A DNA stretch of 64,000 nt from Gammaproteobacteria bacterium (lineage in GTDB: Bacteria > Pseudomonadota > Gammaproteobacteria > Pseudomonadales > Azotimanducaceae). The notes beneath the pieces are model-generated. The model saw only the letters and a list, made by a program, of their open reading frames with translations, ran no database searches and was not told the origin of the DNA. Made by a program: the position numbers and the translations under genes. The DNA is taken from NCBI GenBank assembly GCA_003247835.1, contig QJYB01000037.1:30309-94308 (forward strand), in the 5' to 3' direction. This document shows positions 1-9,349 of the stretch, one piece after another (position 1 is the stretch's first letter; the number at the start of each line of letters is the position of its first letter).

Positions 1-425
1 TCCTTCTGCACCTCGATGGCGATGGCCGGGTAGGAGCGCTCCGTGTAGGCACAGGAGACGATGACCATGTCGATGTCCCGGCCCGTCTTGCCGGCCCGGT
101 CCAGCGCAACACGGGCCGAGTTGAGCGCGATCTCCGCCTGATGGGAAAGCTCGTCCTCCCGTCGCCGGGGAATGTGCGGTCGCATCCGGTTCACGTCGAG
201 GATGCCTTCCTTGACGTAGGCATAGCGCTGCCGGATCCCCGACGCTTTCTCGATGAACTCCGAACTCGACAGCGGCTTCTCTGTCAGCTCGCCGGCTGCG
301 ATCTCCTTCGCGTGCTCGTCGTTGTATCGCGATGCCCAGGCGTTGTAGCTCTCGACCAACTCCTGGTTGGTGACCACGTGCCGGGGCTTCCACAGCCCCA
401 TGCCGCTGATGACGACCTGATTCAT
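1..425 (-). CDS. Beta-ketoacyl-ACP synthase III-like protein (N-terminal part, runs off the window)
   Basis: The frame starts with ATG at 425, behind the ribosome site GGGAGG, and is still open at base 1, so only the first 141 or so residues are visible. The N-terminus (MNQVVISGMGLWKPRHVVTN) and the stretch FIEKASGIRQRYAYV match the long KAS III (FabH-like) family that condenses an acyl-CoA or acyl-ACP with malonyl-ACP. The visible part ends at DMVIVSCAYTERSYPAIAIE, just before the region where the catalytic Cys normally lies, so activity cannot be judged. In other gammaproteobacteria this FabH-like type supplements or bypasses classical FabH; that role is inferred from the family. The frame is in the same direction as folE2, with a 66-base gap. 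Confidence 0.8.
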   Translation of the reverse strand, partial: MNQVVISGMGLWKPRHVVTNQELVESYNAWASRYNDEHAKEIAAGELTEKPLSSSEFIEKASGIRQRYAYVKEGILDVNRMRPHIPRRREDELSHQAEIALNSARVALDRAGKTGRDIDMVIVSCAYTERSYPAIAIEVQK

Positions 426-491
426 GGGATTCCCGCCTCCCGTTGTGCCCCTGGTCGGTTCACGATCCACATCGCCCGCCCCATGCAGCCG

Positions 492-1442
492 TCAGGGAAC
501 GGGCGCGTAGCCGCCTTTCACACCCTTGGTGAACACGCCCACGGCGTCGTGTGCATGCAGTGACTCGTGATGCTCGATGCGCACCCAGAAATCGGCCAGC
601 CGCGCGTCGTTGTCCAGCCGCTCCTTGAGCTTGCGTCCCGCGTCCTCCACGAACATCAGATTCTGTCCGTTCAGCAGCGCGAACGTCTGCTCGTCTTCCC
701 GCTTGACCGCGGTCTGCACCGGCGTTTTCAGGGTTTCCTCCACGGCATCGATGAGGTCCGTGATGGGAAAATGCTCGATGCCGTCCGCCAGCCTCACCAG
801 GATGTGGGCATCGCTGCGCTGACTGTGCGGTGTGGCGACGATGCCCTGCTCCGTGCCGAGCCAGGCAGTCACTACCTCCACAGGGATCTGGCCGGAACCG
901 CCGAAGTCTTCCACGAACTGCTGCTGAATGAGCTGGCGGGCCAGGGCCGCGGACTGCGGGCAGGTCGACGAGTACTGCACGTTGATCCTGAGCTCCAGCG
1001 CGATGCGTCCGTCGACCAGGGCGCCGCGGATGGACACCGGGTAGGCATTCCAGCCGGAGTTGTCGCTGACCAGCGCCGGACGGCGCAGGGTGTAGTCGAA
1101 GTCGAAGCGCACGAACGCCCGGGAGGAGAGATCCCGGTGGGACTCCAGCATGCTCCGGAGCAGCAGCTTCAGGCCGGCCGTGGTCAGCGGCCGGGTCTCG
1201 GAATGCTCGTCGAGGATCAGGTAGAGGCGGGACATGTGTATGCCCTTGGCCCGTTCGTCGCCCAGGTCCACGTAGATCTGTACTCGCGATTGCACCTTGC
1301 GGACGTCCGCGCCGTCACGGATGGCCAGCGGCTGATTGATCCCGCTCATACCCACCCACTCCAGGGTGTTCTGAGGGATCGACAGCTCGTGCCCCGAGAC
1401 ATCAGGCATGTTGTTGAGGGCGACGAGGTCCGCCTTGTTCAT
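492..1442 (-). CDS. folE2: GTP cyclohydrolase FolE2 (type IB)
   Basis: This 316-residue protein is a full-length FolE2, which converts GTP to 7,8-dihydroneopterin triphosphate for folate and queuosine precursor synthesis. Family signatures are visible: GIHMSRL around residue 67 (His69), the catalytic Cys161 in STCPQSAAL, and ATPHSQRS around residues 203-210. FolE2 is the cyclohydrolase that works with metals other than zinc and is often Zur-controlled. I found no convincing Zur palindrome upstream, only a direct repeat GTTAC-N5-GTTAC ending near a possible -10 (TACAAT, about 1474). QueG, encoded at 14.5 kb, also serves queuosine synthesis, but the two genes are not linked. Confidence 0.95.
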   Translation of the reverse strand: MNKADLVALNNMPDVSGHELSIPQNTLEWVGMSGINQPLAIRDGADVRKVQSRVQIYVDLGDERAKGIHMSRLYLILDEHSETRPLTTAGLKLLLRSMLESHRDLSSRAFVRFDFDYTLRRPALVSDNSGWNAYPVSIRGALVDGRIALELRINVQYSSTCPQSAALARQLIQQQFVEDFGGSGQIPVEVVTAWLGTEQGIVATPHSQRSDAHILVRLADGIEHFPITDLIDAVEETLKTPVQTAVKREDEQTFALLNGQNLMFVEDAGRKLKERLDNDARLADFWVRIEHHESLHAHDAVGVFTKGVKGGYAPVP

Positions 1443-1518
1443 CTTGGGCTACCTAATCGGGTCGGCCTGGCATTGTAACCAATCGTAACGGAAGACGCGC
1501 AAACACCACCACGGCGGT

Positions 1519-1716
1519 TCAGGACTTGAGGCTTTCCCGCTCGCTGGCCGTGAGCTGTCGCGCCTCCTCCTCGAGCATCACCGGAATCCCGTCCCGGATC
1601 GGATAGGCCAGACCGCTGGCCCGGCACCAGAGCTCGTCCAGCTCCTTCTTGTAGGTGAGTTGCGCCTTGCTCACCGGACAGACCAGCAGCTCGAGCAGCT
1701 TGGAATCCAGCGCCAT
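1519..1716 (-). CDS. Trm112-like small protein (YcaR/UPF0434 family)
   Basis: This 65-residue protein carries the family core: [14 protein letters not shown] near the N-terminus and [13 protein letters not shown] in the middle. Trm112-like proteins are small zinc-ribbon or activator-like proteins. In eukaryotes and archaea they activate methyltransferases; bacterial YcaR has no settled role. Here the second Cys of the first CxxC-like pair is Ser (CPVS), so a complete zinc site is unlikely. The gene lies only 9 bases downstream of purA and is probably co-transcribed with it, whereas in many relatives it sits beside kdsB or lpxK. Confidence 0.85.
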   Translation of the reverse strand: MALDSKLLELLVCPVSKAQLTYKKELDELWCRASGLAYPIRDGIPVMLEEEARQLTASERESLKS

Positions 1717-1725
1717 GTGTTCCCC

Positions 1726-3039
<1,314 letters not shown>

Positions 3040-3081
3040 TCATTCCAAGTCCCGCCGGTCCGACCAGGCCGACAGCATCTT

Positions 3082-4239
3082 TCAGGAAACCGGCTCCGGC
3101 GCCCAGTCACCCGCCCGTTTTTTGAGGATCCGGTCGCAGCGCGCCGGACGTTCGTCATCCGCCGACAGGGCCAGAACCACCGTTTCGCCCTGTTCGCGGA
3201 GTCGCCTGATGGCTTGTGCACCCGCGGTCGTGATCTCCGCCGACCAGGGTACCCACACCGCCCCAGCTGCCGACGGGTTACCGGCCAGCTCGTTCAGAAT
3301 CACGTCGAATCCCGTCGCCGGCCGGCCGCGCCCGAATGCACTGCCGATCCCATCGTAGCGGCCACCCCGGGCCAGGGCTCTACCATGGTCGGCGTGATAG
3401 GCGGAGAACACAGGTCCGTTGTGGTAGCCGTAACCGACGAGCTCAGCGAGATCGAAGCGCATCGACACCCCCGGCGCCGCCGCGAGCACCAGATCGGCGA
3501 GTTCATCCAGCGCGTCGAGCGCCGCGGTGACCCCATCACCCGCATCGGCAAGCACAGTCCCGGCTTCGGCGAGCACGGGACGCTCACCCATCAGTCTCGG
3601 CAGTGCGATCAGGTGAGCACGGGTCGGGGAGGCCGGCAGCAATCTGGCGATGTCGGTTTCCGCCTTGGTCTGTACCGCTTCGAAGAGCTCGTCTTCCACG
3701 CCGTCGTCCAGGTCGAGCGCCGCCACCAGGTTCTGATATATCCCCATGTGCCCGAGCACCAGGATGGGGTCCTCGATACCGACGACACTCAGCACCTCGA
3801 GCATCAGGGTGATCACCTCCGCGTCTGCCTTGAGTGTCGCGGCTCCGAAGAGCTCGGCACCAGCCTTGAGCGGCACCCGTGCATCGAGTGGCGAGACCGG
3901 ATTGGCGAACACCACGTTGCCGGCGTAGCACAGACGCTGCACGCCGGGCTCGGGTCGGCTGTGCGCGTCCACCCGTACGGCCTGAGCCGTCAGGTCCGCC
4001 CGGACGCCGAGCAGCCGCCCGCTCTGCTGATCCACGGCCTTGAGCGTCTGCAGCTCCATGTCCGCGCCGGCGCCGACCAGCAGCGCATCGAGATATTCCA
4101 CCACCGGCGGGTCGATGTACTCGAATCCCCAGGTGCGGAAGACATCGAGGACCTTGCGTCGGGTGAGCTCCAGCGCCCAGGCGCGTGGGGGAAGCAGCTC
4201 TTCCACCCCTGCGGGCAATCGCCAGTTCCGGTTGCTCAT
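3082..4239 (-). CDS. hisZ: ATP phosphoribosyltransferase regulatory subunit
   Basis: HisZ is a histidyl-tRNA-synthetase-like protein without ligase activity. It combines with the short-form HisG to make the first enzyme of histidine synthesis responsive to histidine. The start is placed at ATG 4239 (MSNRNWRLPAGVEELLPP), giving 385 residues; a longer open frame runs further upstream but is not family-like. The aaRS-class-II core is visible in GVRADLTAQAVRVDAH and RLCYAGNVVF. It lies 11 bases after the DUF2065 gene, so it is in the hfl operon. hisG is not in this window. Confidence 0.95.
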   Translation of the reverse strand: MSNRNWRLPAGVEELLPPRAWALELTRRKVLDVFRTWGFEYIDPPVVEYLDALLVGAGADMELQTLKAVDQQSGRLLGVRADLTAQAVRVDAHSRPEPGVQRLCYAGNVVFANPVSPLDARVPLKAGAELFGAATLKADAEVITLMLEVLSVVGIEDPILVLGHMGIYQNLVAALDLDDGVEDELFEAVQTKAETDIARLLPASPTRAHLIALPRLMGERPVLAEAGTVLADAGDGVTAALDALDELADLVLAAAPGVSMRFDLAELVGYGYHNGPVFSAYHADHGRALARGGRYDGIGSAFGRGRPATGFDVILNELAGNPSAAGAVWVPWSAEITTAGAQAIRRLREQGETVVLALSADDERPARCDRILKKRAGDWAPEPVS

Positions 4240-4250
4240 CGCTGCGGTCG

Positions 4251-4436
4251 CTATCTGATCAGGTAGAGGAGCGCGGTTCCGGTCAGCATGCTGACCAGAC
4301 CCACAGTGCGCATTGTTCGGTCCGGTACCTCGGCGAGAGACATGGCAAGCGCGCGCCAGCGCCTCGGGTAGAGAAACGGCACGATGCCTTCGATGACGAG
4401 CACCAGAGCGAAGGCGATGGCGAGTTCCTTCCACAT
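4251..4436 (-). CDS. DUF2065 small inner-membrane protein (YjeT family)
   Basis: This 61-residue protein starts at ATG 4436 (MWKELAIAFALVLVIEGIVP) and consists of two hydrophobic segments joined by a short basic loop (FLYPRRWRALAMSL), then the second helix to the C-terminus TGTALLYLIR. This is the YjeT/DUF2065 pattern. Family members are nearly always found, as here, between hflC and hisZ or purA. No biochemical role is established. Location in the hflKC operon suggests a membrane function linked to the HflKC-FtsH complex, but that is inference from context only. Confidence 0.88.
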   Translation of the reverse strand: MWKELAIAFALVLVIEGIVPFLYPRRWRALAMSLAEVPDRTMRTVGLVSMLTGTALLYLIR

Positions 4437-4482
4437 CGTGCTGTGCCCGTCAGGCTCGGTTCCCCGTCGGAACGCTGCCCGG

Positions 4483-5355
4483 TCAGGAGCCGTTGTCTCC
4501 CTCGAGGTATTTGAAGAACTTGCTGCTCGGGTCGAGCACCAGAATGTCACCCTTGTCCTGGAAGACGTTGGTGTACGCATTGATGCTGCGATAGAACTCG
4601 TAGAAGTCCGGATCCTGGCTGAAAGCTCCCGCGTAGATGGACGCCGCGCGCGCATCGCCGTCACCCCGGATCTCCTGAGCCTGCTTGTAGGCATTGGCCG
4701 CGATGACTACTGTCTGACGATCCGCATCTGCCCGTACGCCGAGCGCCAGCTCGCGGCCCTGGGCGCGATACTGACGGGCCTCGATTTCCCGTTCGGAGTT
4801 CATCCGCTCGTACACGGACGTCGACACTTCGGTGGGCAGGTCGATACGTTTTACCCGCACGTCCACCACCTCGATGCCGGCATCACGACGCATGATCTCG
4901 TCAAGATCCGAGGTGAGATCGAACATGAGCTTGTCCCGCTCGCCCGAGACCACCTCGTGCATGTCGCGACGGCTGATCTGGTTGCGCAGGCCCTCGTTAA
5001 CACGCTCCTGGAGAATGCGCTGGCCGATCCGCTCGTCGAACGACGTGGCGGTGTAGAAGCGCTCCACGTCGGCGATACGCCATTTCACGAAGGAGTCGAC
5101 GATGAGCGGCTTTTTTTCCAGCGTGAAGTAGGTTTCCGCGCTGGAATCCAGCGTCAGCACCCTGGCATCCGCCTTCTTGACCTCTTCGGCAATGGGCAGC
5201 TTGAAGTGCAGGCCCGGTTCCACGTCGGCCTGCACCACCGCGCCGAAACGCAGCAGGATGGCCCGCTCCGTCTGGTGTACGGTATAGACGGTGTCCATGG
5301 CAAGCAGGATGACCACTGCGGCGATGACGATGAGAATGACGTTCTGCAGGCTCAT
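4483..5355 (-). CDS. hflC: FtsH protease modulator HflC
   Basis: HflC is a band-7/SPFH membrane protein that assembles with HflK around the FtsH protease and modulates its attack on membrane substrates. This 290-residue copy has one N-terminal transmembrane helix (about residues 5-25), with the bulk of the protein periplasmic. Family stretches include VHQTERAILLRFGAVVQ, GLHFKLPI and the coiled-coil part with YRAQGRELALGVRADADRQ. It lies 34 bases after hflK in the same operon. Confidence 0.97.
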   Translation of the reverse strand: MSLQNVILIVIAAVVILLAMDTVYTVHQTERAILLRFGAVVQADVEPGLHFKLPIAEEVKKADARVLTLDSSAETYFTLEKKPLIVDSFVKWRIADVERFYTATSFDERIGQRILQERVNEGLRNQISRRDMHEVVSGERDKLMFDLTSDLDEIMRRDAGIEVVDVRVKRIDLPTEVSTSVYERMNSEREIEARQYRAQGRELALGVRADADRQTVVIAANAYKQAQEIRGDGDARAASIYAGAFSQDPDFYEFYRSINAYTNVFQDKGDILVLDPSSKFFKYLEGDNGS

Positions 5356-5389
5356 GGCTGTGTCCTTAACTCCCGTAGGGCGCCGTCGA

Positions 5390-6526
5390 TCACCGGTTGT
5401 CCCGTGCCCGGTTGCCGGAGACCCTGTCGTTCAACTCGCGCAGGATGGCATCGGCGATGGAATCCACGGTCTCGTTGGCGCCGGGTTTCAGGGTCGCGCC
5501 TGACTGACCGAGTCGGTCGAGCGGCAGATACATCAGGTTGTTGCCGCCTTTCACGTCGACCATGATCTTGCTGGTCCGCGACAGGATCGACTCCATGGCG
5601 TCGATGTACAGCCGGTCGCGGGTGACCCGCTCTGCCAGCTTGTACTCGGCGAGCAGCTTGGTGAAACGGTCCGCCTCACCTTCCGCCCGGGCAATGACCT
5701 GATCACGATAGGCATTGGCCTGCTCGATGGCCCGCTGGGCTTCGCCACGCGCTTCCGGAATCACGCTCTCCGCGTAGGCGTTGGCGTCGTTGATGGTGCG
5801 CTGCTCGTCTTCTTTGGCCTTCTGCACGTCGTTGAACGCGTCCCGCACCTGGTTCGGCGGCGCGCTCTCGTCGATGTTGACCTTGCTGATCCAGATGCCG
5901 GTGCCGTAGGAGTCGAGGTAAGTCTGCAGCCGTTCCTGGACTTCGGCGGCGACGGCCGCCCGGCCATCCGTGATGACCTGATCCATGCCGGAGCTGCCCA
6001 CCACGTGCCGCAGCGCACTCTCGGTGGCGTGATCCAGGCTCACCTGGGGCTGACGCACCCGGACGATGTAGTCGACGGGGTTGTTGACCCGCCACTGAAC
6101 CGTCAGGCTCACGTCGACGATGTTCTCGTCTTCCGTGAGCATCAGCGCCTTGTGGCTGTGAGAGTTCAGCCGCGTGACGTTGACGATCTCCACGTTGTCG
6201 ATGATGGGCGGATTCCAGTGCAGGCCCGGCAGCACGACATCTTCCTGCACCTTGCCGAAGCGGAAGACCACTCCCCGCTCCTGCTGATCCACCTGGTAGA
6301 CGCCGAATCCGATATAGGCGATGGCGACGACGACCAGCACCAGGCCGACGACACTGGAGTTGAATCCTCCGCCGCCACCGCCGCCGCTGCCACCACCGCC
6401 ACCACCAAAGATGCCGGCCAGCTGCTGCTGCAGCTTCTTGAATGCTTCGTCTAGGTCCGGCGGTCCCTGATCACCCCGGCCACCCCAGGGATCCTTGTCG
6501 CCGCCACCCGGCTCGTTCCAGGCCAT
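5390..6526 (-). CDS. hflK: FtsH protease modulator HflK
   Basis: HflK partners HflC in the periplasmic-side complex around FtsH. The start is set at ATG 6526 (MAWNEPGGGDKDPWG), which gives 378 residues and the typical Trp/Gly-rich cytoplasmic N-terminus. A nearly pure glycine run follows at about residues 39-54, then one transmembrane helix at about 59-78 (VVGLVLVVVAIAYIGFGVYQV minus its ends). The SPFH domain follows, with RFGKVQEDVVLPGLHW and the Ala/Glu-rich coiled coil near IPEARGEAQRAIEQANAY. It lies in the hflX-hflK-hflC operon, 86 bases after hflX. Confidence 0.97.
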   Translation of the reverse strand: MAWNEPGGGDKDPWGGRGDQGPPDLDEAFKKLQQQLAGIFGGGGGGSGGGGGGGFNSSVVGLVLVVVAIAYIGFGVYQVDQQERGVVFRFGKVQEDVVLPGLHWNPPIIDNVEIVNVTRLNSHSHKALMLTEDENIVDVSLTVQWRVNNPVDYIVRVRQPQVSLDHATESALRHVVGSSGMDQVITDGRAAVAAEVQERLQTYLDSYGTGIWISKVNIDESAPPNQVRDAFNDVQKAKEDEQRTINDANAYAESVIPEARGEAQRAIEQANAYRDQVIARAEGEADRFTKLLAEYKLAERVTRDRLYIDAMESILSRTSKIMVDVKGGNNLMYLPLDRLGQSGATLKPGANETVDSIADAILRELNDRVSGNRARDNR

Positions 6527-6612
6527 CGATCTGTACTCCAGTGCTTCCTGCCAACTCCCGAAAGGGCCCACGGCGCCGGAAATTCCGCGCGCGAACGATC
6601 CTTCCAGGGAAA

Positions 6613-7941
6613 TCAGTTGGCCAGAGTCGAAAGTTTATGGACGGGCTCAGCCTGCTGCAACAGAACCGTCGGCATGGCGGAAAGCCGTTCCAGCAGGCTC
6701 CGGTCCGCCCTGACCTTGAGCGCCAGACGTCCGTCTTCCGCAACGGTCTCGTCCATCACCGCTCCAAGCCGGTAGAGCCAGGCACGGGTGCGCCCGTCAT
6801 CGGCGGGGAGCAGTACCCGTGTGGGGGTACCCACGCCCAACGCATCGGCAATGGCGTGCCTCAGACCATCGAGCCCCCGACCGGTCCGGGCGCTGACCGG
6901 AATCCCCGGAAATGACAAGGTATCAGTCGTTTCCGTACAGAGGTCCAGTTTGTTGCGCACCATGAGGGTGGAAATGGACCGCGCCCCGATCTCATCGAGC
7001 ACCGCATTCACCTCGGCCACCCGCGACTCTGAGCCGGGCGAGCTCCCGTCCACGACGTGCAGCAGCAGGTCCGCACCGGCCACCTCCTCCAGCGTGGCCT
7101 TGAAGGCCTCGATCAGGGGGTGCGGCAGGCGCCGGATGAACCCGACGGTATCGGCAAGTACCACCTCGCCCACACCGTCGATCGTCACCCGACGCATGGT
7201 CGGATCCAGCGTCGCGAACAGCTTGTCCTCGGACAGCACATCGGCCGCCGTGAGGGCGTTGAACAGGGTGGACTTACCCGCGTTGGTGTAGCCGACCAGG
7301 GCAATGGTCGGCGTATTGGACCGACCCCGGCGGCGGCGGCCCAGGGCCCTGCGACGGGCGACCTGGTCGAGCTTCCGTTCGGCGACCTTGATGCGCTCAC
7401 CCAGCATCCGCTGGTCGAGCTCGAGCTGGGTCTCGCCGGCGCCCCGCAGACCAATGCCGCCCTTCTGCCGGTCCAGGTGGGTCCAGCCCCGGACCAGCCG
7501 GGTCTGGGCGTGCTTCAACTGCGCCAGCTCGACCTGCAGCTGGCCTTCATAGGTGCGGGCCCGGCCGGCAAAAATGGTCAGGATCAGCTCCGTGCGGGTC
7601 ATGACCCGACAGCCGCAGGCCCGCTCCAGGTTGCGCTGCTGCCCGGCCCCCATGTCGTGATTGACGATCACCAGATCGGCACCCGTGTCGGCGAGAACGG
7701 CTTTCAGGCTCTCGAGCTTGCCGGTGCCGACAAAGTGACGGGGATGCGGCTGATCCCGGGACGCGGTGACCGTTGCCACCACCTCCACCTCCGCGGTACG
7801 GGCCAGCTCCACACACTCCTCGAGCGCGGCCTGCTCCTCAGCCGCCCAGGCGCTGCCAGCGGCTGCGGGCGAGGTCTGCCGTCTGAAATGCACCTGGAGG
7901 ACGACGGCCTTGCGGCCGGCCTCAGGACGATCGAAAAACAA
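6613..7941 (-). CDS. hflX: Ribosome-associated GTPase HflX
   Basis: HflX is a ribosome-splitting GTPase of the Obg-HflX family that rescues stalled 70S ribosomes under stress. The 442-residue protein has the N-terminal HflX domain with its glycine-rich GGIGLRGAGETQLELDQR segment (about 161-178). It then has the G domain: G1 GYTNAGKST at 217-225, G2 FATLDPTMR, G3 DTVGFIRRLPH, and G4 RNKLDL. The gene follows hfq (54-base gap), as in Escherichia coli and Pseudomonas. Confidence 0.97.
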   Translation of the reverse strand: MFFDRPEAGRKAVVLQVHFRRQTSPAAAGSAWAAEEQAALEECVELARTAEVEVVATVTASRDQPHPRHFVGTGKLESLKAVLADTGADLVIVNHDMGAGQQRNLERACGCRVMTRTELILTIFAGRARTYEGQLQVELAQLKHAQTRLVRGWTHLDRQKGGIGLRGAGETQLELDQRMLGERIKVAERKLDQVARRRALGRRRRGRSNTPTIALVGYTNAGKSTLFNALTAADVLSEDKLFATLDPTMRRVTIDGVGEVVLADTVGFIRRLPHPLIEAFKATLEEVAGADLLLHVVDGSSPGSESRVAEVNAVLDEIGARSISTLMVRNKLDLCTETTDTLSFPGIPVSARTGRGLDGLRHAIADALGVGTPTRVLLPADDGRTRAWLYRLGAVMDETVAEDGRLALKVRADRSLLERLSAMPTVLLQQAEPVHKLSTLAN

Positions 7942-7995
7942 TGAGTACTCCTGAACGGTTTCAACTACCCCTTGGACCGCCAGGGTCGTCGGGTG

Positions 7996-8253
7996 TTACG
8001 CCTTTTCGGTATCCGCGGACTCTTCCGCCTGAGCACCGCCGCTGATCCGCACGTTCCGCGACGGTACCACGGTGGAAATGGCATGTTTGTAAACCATCTG
8101 GCTCACCGAGTTCCGGAGCAGCACGACGAACTGATCGAAGGATTCGATCTGGCCCTGCAGCTTGATCCCATTGACGAGGTAGATGGATACAGGAATCCGT
8201 TCCTTGCGTAACGTGTTTAGATAAGGGTCTTGTAAGCTATGCCCTTTTGACAT
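7996..8253 (-). CDS. hfq: RNA chaperone Hfq
   Basis: Hfq is the hexameric Sm-like chaperone that pairs small RNAs with mRNAs. This copy has 85 residues, with Sm1 and Sm2 intact: [20 protein letters not shown] near the N-terminus, [12 protein letters not shown], and the YKHAIST motif. The C-terminal tail is short and acidic (about 18 residues), like the Pseudomonas protein rather than the long E. coli tail. The ATG is preceded by AAGGAG. A 134-base gap to miaA contains a candidate promoter (8329-8356). Confidence 0.98.
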   Translation of the reverse strand: MSKGHSLQDPYLNTLRKERIPVSIYLVNGIKLQGQIESFDQFVVLLRNSVSQMVYKHAISTVVPSRNVRISGGAQAEESADTEKA

Positions 8254-8328
8254 CGACTGCTCCTTGATTCATGCGGCAGAGGCGTCCACGCAACGCCCTG
8301 AAACCGCGGTCCTTTTTCTTTGCAATCC

Positions 8329-8356
8329 ACTATGGCACACCCTCCCGGTTTTGCAA
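8329..8356 (-). promoter_or_regulatory. Candidate promoter for hfq-hflXKC
   Basis: On the minus strand, TTGCAA (8356-8351) and CATAGT (8334-8329) are spaced by 16 bases. They lie in the 134-base gap between miaA and hfq, about 75 bases before the hfq start. Each box matches the sigma-70 consensus at four of six positions. In relatives hfq has several promoters in and after miaA, so an internal promoter here is expected. The exact boxes are a guess from sequence. Confidence 0.35.
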
Positions 8357-8387
8357 GACACGGCTGATGGGCGTAACCGACTGAATA

Positions 8388-9347
8388 TCAGCGATTTAGT
8401 CCCGCTCTGACAACTATTTCGTCGGCGATACGGGCAGTGGTGCCCCAGCTCAGGAGACGCATCTCCTGCCAGCTGCGCATCCACGTCAGCTGGCGCCTGG
8501 CGAGCTGGCGGGTAGCCGCCAGGGCGTTTTCCCGCATCCGGGCCTCGTCCACCAGACCATCCAGATAGTCCCAGATCTGCCGGTAGCCGACCGCCCGCAT
8601 GGAGGGCAGGTTCCGGTTCATACCCTCGAGATCCCGGAGCCGGGCCACCTCATCGACGAAACCCCGCGCCAGCATGGCCACAAGACGTTGTTCAATGCGC
8701 TGGTGGAGCTCTACCCGGCTGTCCGGCACGATGCCGAACTCCAGGAGCACGGTGTCGTGCCGATCCCGGACATCACGGGTGCTCTGCCAGTGTGAGGAGA
8801 GGGTTCGGCCTGTCAGCACATGGACCTCGAGCGCCCGCTGGATGCGGGAGAAATTGTTCGGATGGATCCGATCGGCCGCCTGCGGATCGAGCTGCCTGAG
8901 TCGCTCATGGAGGGCAGGCGTCCCCAGTTGCGCGGCTTCCGCCTCCAGCGCGCCGCGCACGGCGGGATCGGCAGCCGGCATGGGTGCGATGCCTTCGCGG
9001 AAGGCCTTCAGGTAGAGCATGCTGCCCCCCACCAGCAGGGGAATCCGCCCCGCCTCGAAGGCCGCCCGCACGGCTGCGTCCGCGTCGTCGACGAACTCCG
9101 CCACACTGTAGATTTCGCACGGTGCCCGGATGTCGATCAGCGCGTGCGGATGTTGCTCCAGCTGCGCCGGGGTCGGCTTGGCGGTACCGATGTCCATGCC
9201 ACGGTAGACCATGGCGGAATCCAGGCTGATGAGTGCGACCGGCCAGCGTTCAGCGAGCCGCATGGCCACCTCGGTCTTGCCCGATGCCGTGGGTCCCGTC
9301 AGAGCAATGACGGATCGGCCACCACGGGCAGCGTTCCCGGCCACCAT
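8388..9347 (-). CDS. miaA: tRNA dimethylallyltransferase
   Basis: MiaA adds the dimethylallyl group to A37 of tRNAs that read UNN codons. The 319-residue protein has the P-loop GPTASGKT at 18-25, DSAMVYRGMDIGTAKP, and the family stretch HPHALIDIRAP. Further on are GGSMLYLKAF and the tRNA-contact region RQLARRQLTWMRSW near the C-terminus. The gene begins 2 bases after the end of mutL, so the two are translationally close, and hfq follows. This is the conserved mutL-miaA-hfq order. Confidence 0.97.
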   Translation of the reverse strand: MVAGNAARGGRSVIALTGPTASGKTEVAMRLAERWPVALISLDSAMVYRGMDIGTAKPTPAQLEQHPHALIDIRAPCEIYSVAEFVDDADAAVRAAFEAGRIPLLVGGSMLYLKAFREGIAPMPAADPAVRGALEAEAAQLGTPALHERLRQLDPQAADRIHPNNFSRIQRALEVHVLTGRTLSSHWQSTRDVRDRHDTVLLEFGIVPDSRVELHQRIEQRLVAMLARGFVDEVARLRDLEGMNRNLPSMRAVGYRQIWDYLDGLVDEARMRENALAATRQLARRQLTWMRSWQEMRLLSWGTTARIADEIVVRAGLNR

Positions 9348-9349
9348 GC

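Noticed and set aside
1462..1485. Possible Zur box upstream of folE2
   Set aside because: The only pattern is a direct repeat GTTAC-N5-GTTAC, not the AT-rich palindrome expected for Zur. It is not reported as an operator.
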